DNA from: Symsagittifera roscoffensis
Taxonomy: Eukaryota; Xenacoelomorpha; Acoela; Convolutidae
Direction of reading: 5' to 3'
NCBI RefSeq assembly: GCF_963678635.1
Contig: NW_026970820.1
Location: 1,364,001 to 1,428,000, forward strand
DNA length: 64,000 nucleotides
Under the pieces are notes generated by a model. That model worked only from the letters and a program-made list of their open reading frames with translations, did not search any database and was not told the origin of the DNA. This document shows positions 9,801 through 17,791 of this stretch, one piece after another (position 1 is the stretch's first letter; each line of letters opens with the position of its first letter). A program made the translations under genes and the position numbers.

Positions 9801-11718
9801 GCAAGGACGTTCCTCCATCGTGGTTTGTACAAGTAGCTAGCATCAATCCCTGTGCGTTAACAACGACTGAAGGTCGCAAAAGGAATGGAAGATGTTCGTC
9901 ACATAGAAGGAAGAAGTCGGAACGAATGCAATTAATGTATTTCGTATAGTTGGAGTCAAAGGCTGTGAACTCTTTGAACATATAATGAATGAGGTGGTTA
10001 AAACCCACGGTACCACATTCATAAAGAAAAACTGATCCACCGCAGAAACATCTAATGGAAGGTAGATTATATCTGTCCATAGCTGTAACGTAGTCAGCAG
10101 AAGTGAAGCAATTAATAAGGTACTGGAAGTCGTTCATCTGTCGGGTGACGTCTACGAAGACACCATTGAAAGATGAAGTTTCTCTTGTTTTCACATCACT
10201 GTGACTTTTAATGTTCCAAGAACTTAGAAGTTGAATTGGTAAAATAGATCTGAGGAAGGAATCTTTTAGATAAAACTTCAAAACACAAGGCCAAGCATGT
10301 TGCCACTGCGGCTTCCCTGGACCACCATACGAGGAACACAAAGTGCACAAAAGAATGGTTCCAACTTTTGGCAGCGACATAAATTTTCTTTTGACTAGTT
10401 TCGAGCTTTCAACTTCCGTCAGTTTTATAGGGTAAAAATACGTGGATATGCGGTCACATGAACTACAAGGGGTTGCATCGATTACGCACTCCTCATGAGG
10501 AGTATGAATGTTCAGGAAATCATAATCGAAATTGTGTTTGGCATTGCTCTCTCCATTCGAAATAAGAACGTCTGCGCGGGAAATGGGAGGAGACGGTTCA
10601 CGAGTATCAGTGTTGGGTTTTATTTTCTTACAATTATCTTTAATTTTAATCGTAGATCTGTCCACTGAAGTATACTCCAGTTGATCAGGGCAATGAAATG
10701 GTCTCTTGAGACGAGGCTTTGAAGGTTCAATGTTTGGAAAAACAGAACTTCCCTTGTTTAAAGCAGTCACTGGTTCCCAGTGCCTACCATACAAAACAAT
10801 GACAAAACAAAACTCGTCAGCGGCAGGAGGAAGGGGCGAGTAAATAATCCAACGAGAAGAAGATGAAATATAAGCAAACACGCGGACACTAAAAATGTTA
10901 CAAAATGTGATGATCTCTAAATCACCGGCGTATATCCCATCGTCATTCATTTTCTCTTGTCTTACATAATCGGACCCGTTCGAGCAACCGGCAGGTCCGT
11001 AGGTTTCAAACTGTGAGGGAGTGAACGGCATCAGAGGAATGTGAATGCATATGAGAGTGCGAAAAAACCGTTGTAAAGGCTCAGTACAGGAGCCAGTGAT
11101 TAATGCAGCGAAGGTACCAAACAGGCAGTTACCGTTTGCAGGCACAGAATATGTTCGAAGAGGGACATGTGATGGGAGGAGTATTGAAGGAAGGCTATGT
11201 GAGATGTGTCCACGCGGTAAGCTCATTGAATCGGACATGGCATGAAAAGCAGTAGAAGTGGGATGTCGCAAATGGTTTGGTTGTTCTAGTTGTACTGACA
11301 AAGGAACAACAACATCCTCGGTGAGTGAAGAGCTGACAGCGGCTGCGTGATCCGACGGATGATTAGCAAAATCACTTTTGTCAACAATTGACATTGAAGG
11401 CTGAAGAACTTCACAAACAATTGGAGCAACCTCAACGGCCTCAGGTAGGTAATCATAGGAGAGTCGTTGATTGGGAAAATCTGCAACAGCTTCATCAAAC
11501 TGAAAATCGCAATTGGTTTCCACCGCCTCATTTAAGATGGCTGATGAAGCAGAATGTTTGTTCCGACAAATCTCGCATGTTTTTTCATCCTTCCGTACAA
11601 ATCTTGTGCAGGAATCGCATCGCGTGACAATTCGTTTCTTTCTAGTAACAGGGCCTGGGTTCTTTTCAATATTACCAATTAGTAGCTGACAATGCAGTAG
11701 ATTTACGTACAAAACCAT
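3898..11718 (-). CDS. Helitron-type Rep-helicase with OTU protease and N-terminal 2A-like motif
   Basis: One uninterrupted 2606-codon frame. Domains seen, in order: hydrophobic leader ending in a 2A-like GNIEKNPGP (15-23); CxxC..CxxC zinc ribbon (34-51); OTU cysteine protease (about 187-320, GNC with Cys198, RHWEP with His313); Cys-rich segment (about 405-470); Cys/His zinc region (about 995-1053); Helitron N-like segment with LFPSIF (about 1170); Rep motif FLTLSCN (1305-1311); HUH motif HYH (1392-1394) inside LPHYHIL; two-tyrosine motif with Tyr1565, Tyr1569 and Lys1572; PIF1-type helicase with Walker A GPPGSGKS (Lys2032), Walker B-like VEE (2111-2112), and a C-terminal motif ending GSR (Arg2423). 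In Helitrons the Rep nicks and joins DNA and the helicase unwinds it for rolling-circle transposition. OTU domains mark the Helitron2/Helentron side of the group, but no AP-endonuclease domain is visible. The start is the first ATG, 10 bp after a strong 3' splice site. Intactness suggests recent activity or selection. Confidence 0.92.
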   Translation of the reverse strand: MVLYVNLLHCQLLIGNIEKNPGPVTRKKRIVTRCDSCTRFVRKDEKTCEICRNKHSASSAILNEAVETNCDFQFDEAVADFPNQRLSYDYLPEAVEVAPIVCEVLQPSMSIVDKSDFANHPSDHAAAVSSSLTEDVVVPLSVQLEQPNHLRHPTSTAFHAMSDSMSLPRGHISHSLPSILLPSHVPLRTYSVPANGNCLFGTFAALITGSCTEPLQRFFRTLICIHIPLMPFTPSQFETYGPAGCSNGSDYVRQEKMNDDGIYAGDLEIITFCNIFSVRVFAYISSSSRWIIYSPLPPAADEFCFVIVLYGRHWEPVTALNKGSSVFPNIEPSKPRLKRPFHCPDQLEYTSVDRSTIKIKDNCKKIKPNTDTREPSPPISRADVLISNGESNAKHNFDYDFLNIHTPHEECVIDATPCSSCDRISTYFYPIKLTEVESSKLVKRKFMSLPKVGTILLCTLCSSYGGPGKPQWQHAWPCVLKFYLKDSFLRSILPIQLLSSWNIKSHSDVKTRETSSFNGVFVDVTRQMNDFQYLINCFTSADYVTAMDRYNLPSIRCFCGGSVFLYECGTVGFNHLIHYMFKEFTAFDSNYTKYINCIRSDFFLLCDEHLPFLLRPSVVVNAQGLMLATCTNHDGGTSLRMIHVARHPTCGSLAHPQENRLAAVVPSLRGATALKVGEFSNTWTIAKSIGGAQGIGSLLLHTHRRLNIKSQFLLPEKENLFYRCRLDMKEHITHIMEKHNVSFETLFGNSSYNPLSDDKISKFVSAASYVPLNVSLAIKSHHDSNYSLTGTFAKPLITFATSHGPHPIMSGPKLAQSNYLLSLFYLLFSNNRLLNALLFLRKNAFIAFIADILLNDNVTVDEKIGKFLPFAQNSNNTLLLSELLTKYAEATVISTVKTQQVPNHGIVIWSGRNCSSTLFDEPWFAGNSFMLLETTPQRSLYNVQLRYEDTTGWWNLNMLKGMVKKRDNVLRNRIRLIITSAVPTAPPSVLTHISGQNIVRCPHHSLLLCVDFRSSGYFCSAAKTCNNQSKWRCPFPSCGITLCQKHVKEAEEANFCFNYRTRRKDIDSNCGRSEEEPVLPTPCSESEDQFFPPVPVSDITDTYFDTDAAVPAAPIEVESTRDDMTVIPVQAMFNSFMTVLNRPRVPPSTSARFRRAIQCLAATKPQCAISLLQLEAFLFPSIFYYQMTDGSFPGALPFFLFTDQETAKQFAFEDLLQHFTSRLTDLTLPTSSSVQYIQFAVDCLINLALGHHHSSVFFRKGLQTLEARHKKVKLFSRDMLFDCNDGQIRLRELVAAVTSHPVDCFLTLSCNQVQHPGTAGILKAVKDKFYSFSDEIREASINSMLTSIVRAWSNSVQFLIELLKKSTENILGRVRKIWARAEFQTTAGNLPHYHILIWCEPGTFSVDQSIQCAKKTIYNKLEEIFHSNLKLLGTYQELSDAYELCVRLHTHDCEKSGFRCMKRKDASGQRLCRTPPFPQSHCNWKLVMKRSYPVAALELLLELGLAQYVGGNPDWLEPCCELISEKHMYAATKGEHLVATCAHLFLITRSSTNLLATDQQMSCSYLTYYSSKVEEHADAKITAGNDGKCFRLRTDGIVNKNLSTVRHCLDQDKKRERSYEKIDCSMLSVTEGVHWLLRLPLVITNMVFIHIPNIPPENRFVILKRFSQRLPKVNQLRTATCHVEQWRKISHSQQVLLFDIEGGHESYDKMALFNLRPPELLCINDVELFFKCFDLSPNSLDTQILFSTFQYAVFSPWIHCLGHWVRLRSSAVPLVESFLKNQLNTPPVTYSRSILNKCKDVEVNAWWWLLSDTSQLLPEIVFKSVSPRNVIPFLVSFVLRFGKYNTELDLFFTCDLIDSFIYAGLIPREQFYTRAHVLHLLSMYTRNELIYLPGGSVTFSAKLITAESAFAQLLNVNGTASTLDAPTVLLENISDNLLQSVLSHKEASQQSLYEQVSTLNISNLLHFPRVFDNLQEWLPQVIYPDHQSRESREEQNTVIQRVINSIRARQGSIHNLLRNKNEIILGPPGSGKSHVCRILLSYALMNGLVSMVTSLAARRSNQLGGEHIHRLFGIPVENIVAGDIAEKAIVKLTNDPKRQHLLRHLQFLIVEEVSVVNAELFSVMDLLLQKVKDNFSPFGGVFVLANGDCMQLPNVSGRDVFLSSSLLYGFNFNFLTHLVRMVDRNGQRLLRLMETRPISQSNIEEIVDLFSAHCVFVVSWADLDPTIMKVFGKKAAEREAVDRHREAIRASGSSHYFIQAKDELRLSGSHSWRDCSADVSKFLDRSVREPARLLVYAWAVVQFSRNLATTQQGSLGVVDYEASTASSLSVYVAPSPTDITRSNIESRLFRNWRKISVHKMSGFIYNYKGNSARRHQIPLTNYVASNCHRLLGDEFPRVATAISVTESKYALWLPSQIFVIGSRIKALNCLYFVGDKQATLDSIRKVLSITNLHEERVYKFFRQVRDSSINRSPLEIPTNPFMRANFNVPQTSGGFVMVFVSLKDNFLKDFLIRQTCQGLSNYLRRVNSTVVEDTDLYSRQPWTVGAYIWNFGCLRQRHDVFSSVIRLRNNRPDDNIVTFSHFLRQMLQSLEGHVLFCFPGVVRSDV

Positions 11719-11740
11719 TATTCCAACCTGAAAAATAAAA
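11719..11740 (-). promoter_or_regulatory. 3' splice acceptor before the Rep-helicase ATG
   Basis: On the minus strand a T-rich run ends in TTTTTCAG, with the AG at 11729-11728, followed by GTTGGAATA and then ATG at 11718. The nine bases between acceptor and ATG are in frame and open. Either a cis-spliced upstream exon or a trans-spliced leader would use this site; the sequence alone cannot tell. Confidence 0.6.
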
Positions 11741-12224
11741 TGAACATTAGCTTTTTGAAAGAACCCTCTGTGATATGCACATGATAAAGGAGGTCAACAG
11801 GAAAAAAGTGAAACGAACAATATTTTCTTATTCAAACAACATTTACATACGATGTCAGTCTAAGTAGACTATATTGTATTAGTTTGATAAACAACAGCAA
11901 GAGAACCAAACCTTAAAGATGAAATAAAACTTAAAGTGAAACACTGATTGACAACTATGCAAAGATGTGCCGACTACGCATTTTCTACTCGGAGACCTCA
12001 TCTGCGCCAAGACTGGAAGGACGTAAAGATTGGTTCCTCAAATGATTTTCATGTTAACCAAACTCATTCTCATCAACCTCTTCTTAAGGGGGGATAGTGC
12101 GGACCATACACAATTCGCAGGCATCGTGTCATTTTCTTCAACCCAATGGTTGGAATCTTTTGGGACAACTTGCGCTGGGTATTAATGCGCCAATGGTGTA
12201 CTGATGTTACGAGCAGCTACTTCC

Positions 12225-12306
12225 TTTGCCGACACAGTTGCACCAGCAGTAGTCAACAAGGAAGATTTGCCGACACAGTTGCACCAGCAGTAGTCAACAA
12301 GGAAGA
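12225..12306. repeat. 41 bp tandem duplication
   Basis: Two adjacent copies (12225-12265 and 12266-12306) of a segment starting TTTGCCGACACAG and ending AAGGAAGA. They are identical as read here, so the duplication is recent. Confidence 0.9.
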
Positions 12307-12474
12307 AACGACTAAACACAACTTTATAAGAAAAAGTGAACATCAAATATGAAAAATGTAGTTGCCATGAGCAAAAACATCATTAAACCCGATAAAACAA
12401 AGCCATATCGCATAAACTGCTGTGAAATGCTTATAGGGCTGGCTGTAGGTAGAACAGATGGAAAACAAAATATT

Positions 12475-12531
12475 CAGTCACTGCTTTTTCCTCTTAAATA
12501 GCAGGCTTAAACCAACCTTTCACTGTGATTG
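12475..12531. repeat. Direct repeat, copy 1 (~57 bp)
   Basis: Shares a segment CACTGCTT..TTCCTC..TAGCAGGCTTAAACCAACCTTTCA with 13069-13125, with a small number of differences. The two copies lie 594 bp apart in the same orientation. They may be duplicated upstream sequence of the minus-strand gene; function unknown. Confidence 0.75.
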
Positions 12532-12655
12532 CTCGTTTATATTTTCGTTAACCAATTTTCCAACCTAAATTACAACACAAAACGAACGTGGAACCAACCT
12601 CCGCAATCATATCTCGTCCAAATCAATGCAGTTAAATCATGATGAAGATACTTAC

Positions 12656-12823
12656 ACACTTGTCCATGTTAAGGGGGTCAAAAAATCCGTTACTCGAGGG
12701 CCACTTTCTTACAGCTACATCAAAAATCATCGTCAGCCAATTGCTGAATATAGACAGTTCCGCCTTATCAACATTGTCAAATTCCTTGTAAGTGAGTGCA
12801 ATATGAAAAGCCCAGTCTTTCAT
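12656..12823 (-). CDS. Possible 5' exon of the Helitron-like gene
   Basis: A 56-codon open frame begins at ATG 12823 (MKDWAFHI...) and runs to a strong splice donor (TGT then GTAAGTAT). Joining the donor at 12655 to the acceptor at 11728 keeps phase 0, so this exon would extend the Rep-helicase N-terminus and place the 2A-like motif between two products. The peptide is rich in Trp, Phe and Asp and matches no domain I know. The frame is open upstream to a stop at 12917-12919. A phase match has a one-in-three chance of being accidental, and the plus strand over the same bases is open too. Confidence 0.35.
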
Positions 12824-12919
12824 GAGTGGAGCGGACAAACAGTCATCTCCTCGAAATTGACCATCGCACAAAGGACCAGAGCTGTGCTTCGTTACCCCTC
12901 TTCGGTTCCCAGATCGTTA

Positions 12920-13068
12920 ATTATTTTTTGCTCGCGATAGATTACAGATAAAGTAATTCCAGATATGGTCTCTCCCCACATGGCGCCACAGAGCATTCAT
13001 GAAATAAATGAAACATTTCAAAAGAAATAAAAATGAAAAAATAGCACACACACAAAAAACAAAGTGTT
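12920..13068. other. No recognised feature
   Basis: AT-rich single-copy sequence upstream of the Helitron-like gene; nothing recognised. Confidence 0.5.
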
Positions 13069-13125
13069 CACTCACTGCTTCTTCCTCCTAAGTAGCAGGC
13101 TTAAACCAACCTTTCATTCTGATGC
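13069..13125. repeat. Direct repeat, copy 2 (~57 bp)
   Basis: Second copy of the segment at 12475-12531, including the common core AGCAGGCTTAAACCAACC. Confidence 0.75.
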
Positions 13126-13385
13126 CAATGATTAAGGTACGAATGATTAATGTTTGTGAGTGAAGCCTGTAGAAAAAGAAAAAAAAATTAAAGCGAGCAA
13201 CTGTAATAAAAAAAATGTTCTACACGTGAAAAAATAATAAAAAAATCCAATTATTTGTTCCGAAAATATATGAAACGAAGTTGAACAATAGCGACATCGC
13301 TTAATTGAAGTGGTTCGTCACTCCACGAATGTCACGATAAAAACAGCGGAAATAAAAATTGAATCAACGAAATTTTTTTTAAAAG

Positions 13386-13456
13386 TTTCCAGCTGGATTC
13401 GAACCCACGCCATAAAGGTGGGAGTCCAGTATTGTAACCACTGCACCAACTGATCT
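13386..13456 (-). tRNA. tRNA-like sequence with perfect B box
   Basis: On the minus strand a TTGGTGCAGTGG A-box-like element (complement of 13438-13449) is followed by a perfect B box GGGTTCGAATCC (13395-13406) and a short T run. Four of five T-stem pairs form, but the acceptor stem does not. It is the best preserved of the five tRNA-like sites and still probably a relic or SINE head. Confidence 0.5.
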
Positions 13457-13689
13457 TCCAAAAACAACATATGAAAAAATAATAAAGCAAGCTTATTTTT
13501 TCAAAAAATTAAACATTCTATACACGTTCTTAATCTTATTTGGCTGAGAGCGCGAATGACATACATTCCCATCCCCCCATCTTAGGTGCTATTCATTTTG
13601 GCTGTACCAATTTCTAAGGAAATGTGTGTCGAGTCTCTCAGTACCGGGAGGGCCATTTAATTGTATCGAGTAATGATTAATGTAGATGC
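13457..13689. other. Right margin of the non-array island
   Basis: Non-repetitive sequence between the tRNA-like element and the point near 13690 where B-family subrepeats begin. No gene is seen. Confidence 0.5.
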
Positions 13690-15314
13690 AAAAACTAAAA
13701 AAAAGGTCAAACTTACATTTTTTTATTCAATTTTGACAAACAAATACTCTATAACTACTGAATTGACTGAAGCAAGCTCGAATATACCATCAGAAATCCT
13801 TTTTTGTCACTTTGGATAACTTATATTTTTTTGTTGAAAATAAATATTGAGTCAAAAACGGGAAAACTATTTTTTTTCAATAAATCAAAAAAATTGTTTC
13901 ATTCAAGTTACTCCATTACGTCAGATTTCATGAACCTGTTCAAAATTGTATTCATGTTCAAAGCCGTAAAATTTACGCACTTTGAGAAAAGTCGAAAAAA
14001 CACCATTTTTGTTCAGTCAAAAAAGTGGAAAAAGTTTGAAAAGAGGTCTACAATATGAAACCATCCAAAAGTGGCATTAAGTTACTGCCATATTTTTGTA
14101 AATTCAAAATCAGACCCGCATGCAAAAAACTACGAAAATCCTACGGGATGTTTTTGAGAACAGATAAGTGTTTCCGGAATTTTGGTAGTACTATTTTTAT
14201 TACTATAATTATAATTTAAGTCAATTCTAAAAGTCGTAAAAACTACAATTTTTAATCAATTTTGACAAATAAATGATCAAAATCCACTAAATTGGCTATG
14301 GCAAGTTCGAATATACCATCAGAAACCATTTTTTATTGTTTTTGAAAATTTTCATTTTTTTGAAAATAAATGTTGAGTCACAAACGGGAAAAATCATATT
14401 TTTTCAAAAAGTCAAAAAAAATTGTTCCATTTAAACTAATTCTTCAGGCCACACGTTAGGAACCTGTTCAGAATGGTATTAATGATTAAAGCAGCAAAAA
14501 TCACCCATTTTGAGAAAAGTTGAAAAAACACCTTTTTAGTTAACTCAAAAAACTGGAAAAAGTGGAAAAAGGGGTCTTCAAAACAAAACCATCCAAAAGT
14601 GGCATAAACAAACTGCCATTTTTTTTGTGAATTCAGACCCGCATGCAAAAACTTACGAAAATCCTACGGGAAGTTTTTGAGAACAGATTAGTTTCTCCGG
14701 AATTTTGGTAGTACTAATTTCATTACTGTACTTATAATTAAAGTCGAATCAAAAAGTCGTAAAAACTACAATTTTTAATCAATTTTGACAAATAAATGAT
14801 CAAAACCCACTAAATTGGCTATGGCAAAATCGAATCTACCATCAGAAACCATTTTTTCCCATTTCTGAAAATTTTCATTTTTTAAAAAATAAATGTTGAG
14901 TCACAAACAGGAAAAATCATATTTTTTCAAAAAGTCAAAAAAAATTGTTCCATTTAAACTAATTCATCAGGCCACACGTTAGGAACCTGTTCAGAATGGT
15001 TTCCATGATTAAAGCAGCAAAAGTCACCCATTTTGAGAAAAGTCGAAAAAACACCTTTTTAGTTAACGCAAAAAAGTGGAAAAAGTGGGAAAAAGGGTCT
15101 TCAAAATGAAACCATCCAAAAGTGGAATTAACAAACTGCCATTATTTTCCAAATTCAGACCCGCATGCAAAAAATTAGGAAATTCTGACGGGCGGTTTAG
15201 CAGAACTCGATAGTTTCTAGGAATATTAACTACCGTAAAAAAATTTTTGCCTTTTGACCGGAAGGGGCCCCTACCCCTTCCTAATCGCTTTTTGTGCTAC
15301 ACGCGACCATCTAG
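13690..15314 (+). repeat. B-family unit, 5' truncated (copy B0)
   Basis: Contains exactly three ~522 bp subrepeats, recognisable by TCAATTTTGACAAA at about 13726, 14256 and 14777 and by ACCCGCATGCAAAAA in each. The head and compound hairpin of a B unit are missing, so the island has replaced or displaced roughly 600-800 bp. The terminal hairpin is at 15260-15281 (GGAAGGGG pairs with CCCCTTCC, loop CCCCTA), then a 29 nt spacer and CTAG at 15311-15314. Confidence 0.88.
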
Positions 15315-17791
15315 ATCTTTCAGGTCTGCGTCCCACCCGCCCTCCGTGACTTATCTTGCTTTCGAGAAAAGTTTTTTGTTTCACCTTTACCCCATCTCAG
15401 GTCGGTTACTCTTGAAAAAAGTCCTACTTGAAACGTTCGCATTCACTTTGCCCCCTACGGGCGCAATGGTGAAGCCAATTTTTTCTTCTCACTGAACTTC
15501 TTCTCCGAACAGTTCACATAAAACATTACTATGGTTTTATCTGAAATTTGCCGTGTCCAGCTGCGACTCCGACTTTTTTCACGTCACTGGTGTTCCAACA
15601 ATAGGACCACATGAGATTCCCATTCAGGTACTGTCACAATTTTGAAAAAACTGATTTGATTTTTTTTGCCGTTTTTTGCAAAATAAACTAATTACTTCAT
15701 TCGAATTTAAAAAAAAAAAACGAAAAACCCTTAAAGATAGCAAGACATTATTGTGACTGTCGTCTATATCTGTTCTCTTTGTTGGAGGTCAATGATGCTC
15801 CCTAAGTGGGACCACAAGGGTCCCAGGGAGCATCAGTAAATGCTTTGGATAGTATGCCATTTTTGATTAAGACAAAATCTTTGGCCAATTGTGTTTTTTT
15901 TCACAGTCCCTTATCCACTGCAAATGTAAAGACTAATTTTTGTTTGAAGTTTTAAAAAATAATAATAACCTTTTCATTTGTGATGACTCGTATCACTCAT
16001 AAATCAATGGAAGACTCTGACTAACCTTCTCAAGCTTGAAAATACATAAAAAAAAGATTCTGGTTATTTCAGACTGCTTTTTTTGTTAAATTTCAGATAG
16101 ATTTTGAAAACTCTTTCTTCAAATTGTATGTCTGCCGAAAAAGAACAAAAATTACAAACTGAAACCATTTTGGTTAAATTAAGGCTCTTCACCCACCAAA
16201 CTCGAAATTGCGAAGCTGAAACGAACAATCGACAGCCCATTTTATAAGTTTTGTTTTATTTTTTTAAAACATGTGTCATATATTTTCAAAAGCAATTTAT
16301 TAAAGTTTCATTTTTTACCAGAATAGTAAGTCCGAAAAAAAACCAGATTTTTGAATACTGTCAAAAAATAAGGTGGCAAGTAGTTTTACCAATGGAATCA
16401 TAGTATATGATTAAGTTCAAAATAGTTTTCATTACCATTGACTAGACGCTTACTCAATTTGAGAAATGTCGTTAATAACTTTTTTGGAAACATAAAAAAC
16501 GGATAATGGAAAAGTTTTCTTCAAACTTATAGAAAAGAATTGTATGAGAAAAACCATTACTAATATCACGTGTAAGTTACGAGAGTAGATTCAGGCCACA
16601 TGCAAAATTTCAGCAGAAACACTCAAGCAATTTTGAGAACGAAACAATTGTTCCAGAAATTGACAAAGTAGTATATACACCAATTTTACCATAAATCGTC
16701 AAAATAAAAAAATCGCAAAAACTACAAATTTTATCCAATTTTGACTTTTAAATACTCTATACCGACTAAATTGACTATGGTAAGCTCGAATCAACCATCA
16801 AAAACCATTTTTAATCGTTTTGAATTTTTTAAGTTTTTTTTTCCATCAAAAAGATTGAGTCAGAAATGGGAAAAATGTTTTTTTTTCAGAAAAACAAAAA
16901 AAGTTGTTCAAAATCAACTAAAAATCTAAGCCACATTTTTTGAGCCTACTCAGAATGGTTCAGGTGACTGAAGCCGTAAAAAGTACCCAATTCGAGGAAA
17001 TTCGAAAAAACTCTTTTTTCAGCACTTTGAAAAAGTGGAAAAATGGAAAAAATGGTCTTCAAACAAATAGGATGAAAAAGTGATCAGTAAAAGCATCGAT
17101 GCCGTGTCAAATCAGGATCGCATGCCAATTTTTTAAACAATCCATCGGGTTTTTTTTAAGAACGAAACCATTTTTTGAGAATTTTAGTAGTAGTATTTAC
17201 ACTAATTAGTACCATATATGGTCAAAATTCAAAAATACCAAAAACTACAATTTTTATCCAATTTTGACCTTCAAATACTCTATACCCACTAAATTGACTA
17301 TCGGGAGCTCGAATCGATCATCAAAAACCACTTTTAATTACTTTCAAAATTTTTTTATTTTTCAAATCAAAATGTTGAGTCAGAAATAGGAAAAAACAAT
17401 TTTTTTCAAAAAGTCAAAAAAAGTTGTCCCAATTGAATAAACTCACTAAGCCACACTCTATGAACCTGTTCAGAATGGTTATCATGACCAAAGCCGTAAA
17501 AAGTACCCAATTTGAGAAACTTCGAAAAATCACCTTTTAGTTAACTCAAAAAAGTGGAAAAATCGGGTAAAATGGGCTTCAAACCGATAGGATCGAAAAG
17601 TGACCTTTATAAGATATGATTGCCGTGTCAAATTAGGGCCGCATGCTAAAAATTAGACAATTTTAACGGAAACTTTTTGAGAACTTGATAAATATGGTCA
17701 TTTTGGTAAATGTATAATTTTAGAAATTTTTTGTCCGGAAGGGGCCCCTACCCCTTCCTAAATGCTTTTTGTGCTACACGCGACCATCTAG
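15315..17791 (+). repeat. B-family unit, most divergent (copy B1)
   Basis: Head begins ATCTTTCAGG, unlike other B heads, and carries a C-like GC hairpin at 15449-15465 (TGCCCCC, loop TAC, GGGCGCA, one mismatch). The compound hairpin at 15794-15834 is perfect: outer arms GATGCTCCC and GGGAGCATC, inner arms TGGGACC and GGTCCCA. Three diverged subrepeats follow. Its tail uses GCCGCATGC like the C family, so this copy bridges B and C. Ends at CTAG 17788-17791. Confidence 0.88.
15794..15834. repeat. Compound (nested) inverted repeat in B1
   Basis: Two nested stems: 15794-15802 with 15826-15834 (9 bp) and 15807-15813 with 15819-15825 (7 bp), separated by a four-base bulge on one side. The same structure sits 440-480 bp from the head in every full B unit and, in modified form, in every C unit. 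Confidence 0.9.

Larger units (their letters stand above)
11741..12655 (-). other. Candidate intron / 5' non-coding region
   Basis: No coding segment is recognised. If the donor GTAAGTAT (starting 12655 on the minus strand) is joined to the acceptor at 11728, this region is a 928 nt intron of the Helitron-like gene. It contains the 41 bp duplication and one copy of a ~57 bp dispersed repeat (12475-12531). Confidence 0.35.
3026..12823 (-). mobile_element. Autonomous Helitron-like element, ends uncertain
   Basis: The Rep-helicase gene identifies a rolling-circle DNA transposon in minus orientation. The limits given are the outermost candidate parts only: CTAG after a hairpin at 3026-3060 on the left and a possible 5' exon on the right. 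Neither terminus is proven, and the 3' end could instead lie near the hairpin at 3789-3813. Confidence 0.4.

Noticed and set aside
12626-12940. 104-codon plus-strand frame as a host gene
   Set aside because: No recognised domain and less protein-like composition than the opposite strand, which has splice sites consistent with the neighbouring gene. Left uncalled.
11719-13114. Five occurrences of AGGTTGG on the minus strand upstream of the gene as alternative exon starts
   Set aside because: Only the one at 11728 has a clear acceptor. Two others belong to the duplicated ~57 bp repeat, and the remainder lack a pyrimidine run.
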